Assembly: GCA_922989275.2 (NCBI GenBank)
Contig: OV277867.1
Location: 39,918,070 to 39,982,069 of the forward strand
From: Gari tellinella
Taxonomy: Eukaryota > Mollusca > Bivalvia > Cardiida > Psammobiidae
Reading direction: 5' to 3'
DNA length: 64,000 nt
Shown here: piece after piece, positions 52,501 through 61,500 of the stretch
Position numbering within the stretch: the stretch's first letter is position 1
Layout of the letters: each line of letters opens with the position of its first letter
Made by a program: the position numbers and the translations under genes
The notes under the pieces: generated by a model
Databases searched by the model: none
Seen by the model: the letters and a program-made list of their open reading frames with translations, nothing else
What the model was told of the DNA's origin: nothing

Positions 52501-55500
52501 GGATGTCCGTCCACAATTGTTAGTTAACACTCTAGCGACTTCAAATTTCATTTGATCTTCATGAAACTTGATAACAATGTTTGTCTTGATGAAATCTAGG
52601 TCAAGGTTAGAATGTGGGTCATGTCCGGTCAAAAACTAGGTCACTAGGTCAAATCATAGAAAAACCTTGTAAACACTCTAAAGGCTACAAATCTCATTAG
52701 ATCTTCATGAAAGTTGGTCAAAATATTTGCCTTATTGATATGTAGGTCAAGTTTGAATGTGGGTCATGTCCGGTCAAAAACTAGGTCACTAGGTCATATC
52801 ATAGAAAAATATTGAAAACACTCTAGAGGCTACAAATCTCATTTGATCTTCATGAAACTTGGCCAAAATCTTTTTTTTCCTTATTGATATGTAGGTCAAG
52901 TTTGAATGTGGGTCATGTCTGGTCAAAAACTAGGTCACTACTTGGTCAAATCATAGAAAAATCTTGTAAACACTAGAGGCTACAAATCTCATTAGATCTG
53001 AACGAAACTTGGTCAGAATGCCATCATGTCAGATCAAAAACTTGGTCACTAGGTCAAATCATGAAAATACATTGTTAACACTCTAGAAGCTACATATCTC
53101 ATTTGATCTTGATGAAACTTGGTCAAAATGTTTGCCTCAATAAAATTTAAAAGTTAAAAGTTTTACATGGTGTACCAGGTGAGTGATATAGGGCAATAGT
53201 GGCCCTTGTTTGGTCTGTTATAAGAAAATGTTTCAGGAAAAAAAAAGATTAAACAAACAGGGCAGACCCAGATTCCTTTGTGGAGTTCTCTGATTAGGGT
53301 CTCCTCTGTTTGCAAAATATACATAACACTGGTTTCAAGCTTAAATCAAACTTTAATCAAATTTAGATCAGATTTTAAATGCGGCTTAGCTACATTTTAA
53401 TTTTGAAATACAAATATGTTTGACTTGACTGAGTTTTAGATATTGCGGTTTGACTATATTTTGATAGAGACATGAAAGAAACCCCTTTACGCACAGTTGA
53501 TTCTTCCATGCTTATACATATTGAATTGGTCAATGAATTATTTAAGGGGTGCCTGGTCTAAATTTTCATTTTGCTTTTTCTTTTATATTGAAATTCCTGT
53601 CTGCAAAAAGTGTACATGTAGTCTGATCAGATGCCCTATTATATCACATCTGATCAAACTCTACACTGTTTGCATGTGTCCCATATATAGTATTCTGGGC
53701 ACAGATGGGTTAACTCTTTGAACCCTGGTCCCGCATATAGGCGTCCTTTTCAAACAGTGTAAATGTGAATAGTACACTTGTCCTATGCAAACAGTGAAGA
53801 CCCAGATCAGAGGGCTCCGAAAGGAGCCCTCTGATCAGGGTCTTCACTGTTTGTCACAGTGCAAAACATTGACAAAAACAACCCTTAAAAGTCAGAAATG
53901 GACTAGACTAAAAGGGAAGCTGGAATTGTCCATTTAAAGTTAAGTGCTCTTGATGATCAATCAAGTCAATTTCAAAACACTGCAGCAAATTTCATGGCTT
54001 GAATCGGTCACTTTAACAGCTAGATTTGCTGTATTCCATAACTATATCGTAGGGATATTTTACTATTCCCTTTAATCTTATAGTTGCTTTGCTTATAATC
54101 AGAGACTGCACTAACATTGATCTCAATTGTGATATAACTGCATAAGAAAAAGCAGTGCTCCAGAGGAAATATCAGTTTCTGCTCTGTGTCTGCACTTTGG
54201 TGTGACTGCTCATTTATTTAACCCATTACCTCGTCCATGTATCTTGGTAATATTTTTGAAAACAGGTGATCACTTAAAGCAGTTTGAAAGGAAAGCAGAA
54301 TGCATCCTAAGACACATTCTGCTTATTGAAATTTAGTTTCACTTGAATTGATAGTGTTAGTCATAACAAAATACAGTAGAACCTCTCTATTATGACCACT
54401 AAATAAAAGGCTAATTGTCTTTAGTAAAAGACAGGTGACAGCTTAAAGCAGTGTCTTAACCCTTTGAACCCTAGTCCCGCATATAGGCGTCCTTTTCAAA
54501 CAGTATACATGTGAAATGTGCATTTGTCCTATGCAAACAGGGAAAACCCAGATCAGAGGGCTCCGAAAGGAGCCCTCTGATCTGGGTCTTCACTGTTTGT
54601 CATAATGCAAAACATTGTCAAAAACAACCCTTAAAAGTCAGAAATGGACTAGACTTAAATCGAAACTGGAATTGTCCATTTAAAGTTTCAGGGAGGAAAG
54701 CGTTAAACGACTTATATTTGACACATTTTAGTGGTTGTAATAGAGAGGTTTTACTGTACTGGATTTACTAGTAAACTAGAAAGGGTAAACTAAATTGTTT
54801 CTTTTTCAGGGCCACAAGGTATTGGGAGTTTTATTTACAGGGTTTGACATTTGTATGTTCTGCTTGCCTTGTTGGACAAGACTTTGTATACCCTGACATA
54901 ATTTACACTTGCCCTGATGGGGTTAAAGTCGTTCCTGTTTTTAGCAGCTTTTTACTGAAGAAGCCAAGATATTTCTTAACAGCCTCTATAGGAGCTTTCT
55001 GTAATACCCTTGTCAACTGAATAGTGGTTATAAACGTATTTATACCTTCAAAGAAAAGAAGCTATTTGCCTGACATCAAGCTGTCCTTATGGTTGAAATT
55101 CCTGCTGAATATTCGTATTTAAAACTCCTTCCACTATAAATATTTATCATATGAGCAAATACATTGGCAAATGAAATAAGGAAGATGCCTTTACCCCATA
55201 GCCTGATTCAAGTAATAAATATACATGTAGGTTACCACTTAGAGCAGGTTGAAAGTAAAGCAGAATGTGCCTTGAGGCACATTCTGCTTTACTTTCAGCC
55301 TGCTTTATGCTACCACCAACTAGAATATAGAAAATATTTCTTATTATACATATTCATGATTGTATAAATTGGAACTATTTTCTTCAGTGGAAGAATAAAT
55401 GAAAGACATAAAAAGTCGTATTTATGGGGTAATGAGTTAAGAAAAGAGAGCAGACCCAGGTGAGACAGCTCCTGAATAGATCGGACCGCTCATTTAGGAG

Positions 55501-58500
55501 CTGTCTGATCTTGGTGTTCACTGTTTTCAGAAAGTATCAATAAAACCTTAAGGAGAAATGTAAACACACCACCTCTTATCTTTAACTTGTCCAAGACATA
55601 TGAACAACATTGAATGTCAAACCCATAGGTTATTGAAATGGTATTGGTTTTCTAAGCATGTTTTAGAAGCCCTTGCCCAAAGGTTATAAAGCAATTGAGT
55701 TGAGTCTGAGATCATTCTCAAACTTTTGCTTGGTCAGATTCGAGCACAGTCAAAAACTTAAGAATGATCTCAGGCTCAACTCAAGTGCTTTATAACATTG
55801 AGCACAGGCCTGATTGGTTTTAAACTGGCCCAAGGCATGGAAATATGGATTGTCAGAGGGTAAAAAATCAGGCCAACAGCAGGCCTGGTACTAACACACA
55901 ATATTAACAGTTTAATCCCAACCATTTCCCTTAAGGCTTGTGTTCAGTGTTTCAACCAATTCAAAACAAATCAAATCAAATTCAACCAATTCTAAAGTAA
56001 AGCAAATATTTCCTAAAGCAATCAATGGTGAAAAGGAAAGCAATTACCTGTCTTGAAAGAAATTCATGCTTCCTTAAAGAGTGAAATTGCACATCAAATA
56101 CCCTGATATCCAATGAATCCTTATTCAATTTTGACTGTTTAGGATGACCGTTTAACAATATAGTGCAAATTTACAAACGGTGCAGGCCCTGAATAGGAGC
56201 CCTCTAATCTGGGTCTACACTAATTGCATAGGACAAGTATGGTCTTCATAGGTACACCGTATGTAAAGGGTGCATGTATATGTCACTAGGGATAATTGGG
56301 TTTAACACAAGTTAAGTCTGTATAACTAAAGCTTGACCCCTACCACCTTGGTTGCTTAGCCTCAATCCTTTTGGTTCTGAATTATTCATATGGATTTTTT
56401 TTACTTTCAAAGAATTCCCACTTTTTGCTATTATTTGACAAAAACAACAACAGTAAAGCAAATAGTTTGTACCCTGGTCGGAGGACTCCCCCTGATCAGG
56501 CTGTACACCGTTTGCATAGTAAACATACAGTAAAACCCCTCAATTACGATCACTAAAACAAAGGCTAATTGATTGTATAAAAGACAGGTGACAGCTTACT
56601 GCAAGGTGACAGTAAAACAGAAAGCTCCTAAAGGAGCTTTCTGTTTAACTGTCACCTTGCTGTAAGCAGTCACCTGTCGTAAACATCTAATGATGAACAC
56701 AATTTAGTGATCGTAATAGAGAAGTTTTACTGTATACGTATATTGCCTTGTTTCCAGTAAAGAAAGGTTTAATTTTGTTGCATGATGTTTTTGCAACTTG
56801 GTCTTGTTTATTTTTACCCTTATCCTTCCATAATTATTTCTTCAAAACTGTTGTTTGTAAAATAAAGTTGAGTAAATTTTAACCAATTAAGTCTTGTCCA
56901 ATTTTGACTATTTAGAGTTGGGGTTGTGCCCCTGTGAAGATAAGAAGATACTGTTTTACCCTTGTCCGCACATTTGTCATTTGTTGATTTGTCTATCGAT
57001 CCATACATGAGTTATATGTCTAACACCTTAGACAGATTGCAAGGTACAACCTTATAATTTTACAGGATGTTTTCATATATACCTAAGGGGCCTCCATGGC
57101 TTAGTGGTTACAGTCACTGTGACTTACATCACTAAGATCCTCACCGCTGTGGGTTCGAATCCCAGTCTGGGCGTTCAGATTTTTCATGTGGGGAAGCCTT
57201 CCAGCTGGCTTGCGGAAGGTTGGTGGTTCTATCCAGTTGCAGATTTGTGCCTGAAACAGTTCATAAAGGGCTTCTTGGGTCTTCCTCCACCTGTAATTAG
57301 CTGGACATCGCGATATGACTGAAATACAATGTACTGTTAAAAGCGACGTAAAATCATAATAAATCCAAATCCAAATCATATATACCTAAGATGTGCTTAA
57401 TTTTAAGGATTTTGAAATGCTTCTATTTTTCAAGGAATTACGGCCTTTATAAGTTAGTAATGTGTGGCATACATGGCACATTGCAACTTTTCACTGACTT
57501 TACCTGCATTGGCAAACATTATGGATGCTGAACAAATGCTGGGTTACTGTGCTTCTAATCAGGATTCCTATCAATGCTTCTTCAGGGGTGTAAAATTCTA
57601 CTCGCCAACTCGCCATGGCCAGTAACATTTTGTCAGGGCAAACAGATTTTCTGATAATTTACAACAGAAACTAATGAGAAAAATGTCATTATCCCCAAGC
57701 AGGGCGAGTAACACTTTTGAAATTTTTACACCCCTGTTCTTCAGTCTAAATACTTGATATCTAAGTTTTAGAAATAAATTGGAATGCATAGACAGACGGT
57801 TTAACCCATTAACCTATTGAGGCGTACATGTTTCATTTACAAACTGTACCTGGTAATGCAAGCAGTGTATAGCCAGATATGAGAACTCCCGCAGATGCTC
57901 TCTGATCAGGGTCTACTGTTTGTCCTTTAGCAATATATTGCAAAAAAAATAATTATATAGTGAAAAGTGGATTGGACTTAATTGGAAACTGGAATTGTCC
58001 ATTTGAGGCTTCAGTGGAGAACGAGTTAACTCTTTCAACACTAAGTAACTTTTGTGGATTATTAGGTTCCATTGTGGATCTTTTTGATTACCAAGGCGTG
58101 AATAAGTCGACTTGGAATTCTGGGTAGTTTGATAAATACTGCTCTAAATTTGCAAACAGTGTAGACCCTTATCAGAGGGCTCCTATAGGAGCCCTCTGAT
58201 CTGGGTCTTCACTGTTTGTAAATGTATTGAGAAAAATTTAAGCAGGTCCATGGTGTTGAAAGAATGAAGATATTATGGCAGGGGAGGGATGAAATGCTGG
58301 CATCCATTGAGTTTCTTCCCCAGTCAGAATGCCAGAATGTGGTTTTTGTGTGATCAATTTGGAACTGGTAACAAGTTTAACAATGCTTTTGAATTGTATA
58401 CCGTAGTTGAATCAATATTAACTTATACACAATGTTAGGACTCTCAAACTGTTCAATAAAACAGTATTGCTATGAGGAATATAGTAATGTATGTGAAGGA

Positions 58501-61500
58501 AATTCTATGAGTGGAAAGGGTTAAAAGACTTGGACTATTTATGATAATGTAATGACTTTTCTCTTGAGAGATAAATAAACATTTAAATTTGTATGAGTAA
58601 GATTTGTAATTTAGAAAATGGTAGTATTATCAGAACTCCAAATATGGTGAGTATGTCGAATACATGTACATCCTTCTGCCTCAATCAAACTCTATGCTGT
58701 GATCACTCATTAGAATTATCTTTTCGAGATCATTATGTCTTCTAATGAGTAGACACAACATAGGATTTTGTGGAGAAATTATTGGAAACAAATGTTGAAC
58801 AGATTCTCTTTACTCACTCTTATCTGGACTCCTGGGTCTGTCTTACGAAACGTTGTACATGTACGACAAAAATGGTTGTTAGTCAAAACTTTAAAAAATC
58901 TTCTGATTTCTACATCTAATCCTGTCTTCAGAGATGTCACCAGACAGGATTAAATGGAGAAATTGATAATATTTAGAATTTTAGAATCTGATTTAAGCCA
59001 ATATTTCTTCTAGACGACATTTCGTAAGACGGACCCCTGACAGTTACAGTGGTGAATCTGTTATTATTTCCCGTTTAAACGCAAACAAAATGTAAAGTAC
59101 TAAAACGTAGAAAATGACAACTTTCCCACAATTCTTACTGTTGATTTTAACCTGGACAGCAAACAGTTTGGAGCCTGATCAGACGCCGGGTTACCCGGCA
59201 TCTGATCTGGCTCCAAACAGTTTGCATGAGAAATAATAGATTTAGCGTAAAAGCGTTTATTGGGAAAGAATAACGTTTTCTCCACTGTATTAGACCCCTG
59301 TGTTATTGGACCACTGTTGAATTGGTAATGTTGTCTAATTTCAGGCAATTTGCAAAGAAAGCTTTGATAAAGACTGCAAGGAAAACAGGGTTAAAGTCAA
59401 AACAGGGTACTGGAAAACAGAAATATGTGTTACCAAAGCAACCATTGAGAAGTCGCAGTCTCACACCTCGATCATCGGACAGTGAGTCCGAGGGAGGGCG
59501 ACCGGGCAGTGAGGTGTTTGATGACTTGTCAAGTAAGTAGGAATTCTGTCGGTCAAACTTGTGGTGAGTGATTGCTTGTTGAAGAAGCATTTGACTCTTT
59601 AACCCATTACCCCATAGCTTGTTTCTAGTATTGAAGATAGATGACCACTTAAAGCAGGTTGAAAGTAAAGCTGCATGTAACTTAAGGTTCATTCTGCTTT
59701 ATTTTCAGCCTGCTTTAAAGCGACTCGCAACCAGATGGTGCATTAAAAATAGTAATTTGTAAATATGTGTCAAACGCTTATATAAATGGTAAAGAATTAG
59801 TTTAGGATAAGAAATTCTGTTTAAAAAAATGTATTTCAATAAAAAAAAATATTGGTCTCTGGTGGGATTCGAACCCATGGCCCGGCATTGGTGGACAGAA
59901 GTCAAAATAGGGGAAACCGCTTAGACCAATGGACCACGGAACTATCCGTTTATCTCGGATCGATTTAACGTATTTCAATGTGTAGCGATCGAAAGTGCAT
60001 ACAACTTCGTAATTCGGCTCGTGTTTATGTCTGAGCCCGTGTAGAGAAGCAACAACAACAACTATACCGTCTACTAGTCGGTATAGAAAAACGATGGAAA
60101 ATATCTAAAAATCTAAGATTCGGTGACGATTCTTGAGACTTTTTTTGGACTGATCATATTTTTTTAATGTCAGAAGCCAAAAAATGCAACAAATTTGATT
60201 TTATTTGAGTATTTTATTTTATTTTGACAAGTACACCATCCGGTTGCGAGTCCCTTTAAGCTACCATCTACTAGGATATAGAAAAGTTTTCTTTTGGGTT
60301 ATGTTTATGACTGTAATATAGTGGAACTGTTTTCTTCAGTCGATAATAAATTAAAGGCGTAAAAAGGGTATTTATGGGGTAATGGGTTAAAGCCAGGTTA
60401 CAGTTAAATGTAGCATACAGGTAAAGTAGCTAGAACAGCTATAAGGCTACAGCTTAATGCAGGGCAAAAGGTAAAGCAGAAAGCTCCAGTTGGAGCTTTC
60501 TGCTTTGCCTTTGTCCTGCATTTAGCTTCTACATGTGCTATAGACTGATTGTTCACCTACTTTATAGTGTCTCCTTGGTCATACTTTCAAAGAATTTGTT
60601 GAAGAAACTCCTTTCTCATAGCTTTATTTTAGCGTTTTGTTTAAGTTAGGTGGTTGCTTAAAACAGGCTGAAATTAGGCAGAATTCTATCGAAAAAGAAA
60701 GATACATAAAAGCAACCACCTTCCATAAACAGTAAAATGAGCTTTGATGGAAAGAAAGGTTAAACTCTTTGAACACTAAATAACTCTTATGGGTTATTAG
60801 ATTCCCTTGTGGGTCATTTTAGTAACTAAATCATGTACCAGTCTATTTGGAAAAGATTAGAAAACAGCTCAGACCCTCAACAGAGGGCTCCTAGGAGCCC
60901 TCTGATCTGAATCTACACTGTTTTCAAATGTAATGCGTATATTTTAAACAGGTCAATGGTCTTGAAAGAGTTAAAAAATAGTTTCAAAAGCTGCTAAAAT
61001 TGTATTTCAGAAAACAATACAAACGAAAAAAAAACGACAACATTGTTTTGTAATGATAACTAATTTAACAATCTCTGTGCATTCTTTAGTTGTAGATGAA
61101 AACGAATTCTCGTCAAGCCTGGCAGCAGACCCGAAGAACTTGGAGAAGTTGCTAGAGCGACCTGGTTACCATGACTATGAGCGTCTGGGTCTTGGAAGTT
61201 TATCGGTGGCTGGGCATAGGGAGAGAGCACAAAGTGAACCCTTCCGAATATCCACGGTCAATGCTAACTTCTCAGTGTGTCGAAGGTACATTAATTAAGT
61301 TTTGTTATCATTTTTGCATCGTCTCAACAAAGGAGGGCTGCGGCAATTAACTTAAGATTTATGTCAAATGTTAAGATTACAATTTTTAACTATTTCTCAC
61401 TGAGATACATTGTTTTCCACTTTCTCTTCTACTTTCTGTGTTCACTGTGCGAGAAAAATCATTGCTGAAAGAATTTCTTAGGAATGGTATGACTTTCTGA

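Larger units (their letters stand above)
59599..60390. repeat. Family B element split by a 537-bp TTAA element
   Basis: TTAACCCATTACCCCATAGC to CAGCCTGCTTTAA, then TTAAGCTACCATCTACTAGG to GGGGTAATGGGTTAA. Confidence 0.9.

Noticed and set aside
57088..57175. Functional tRNA gene
   Set aside because: A and B boxes are present, but it continues into a SINE body with tail and target duplication.
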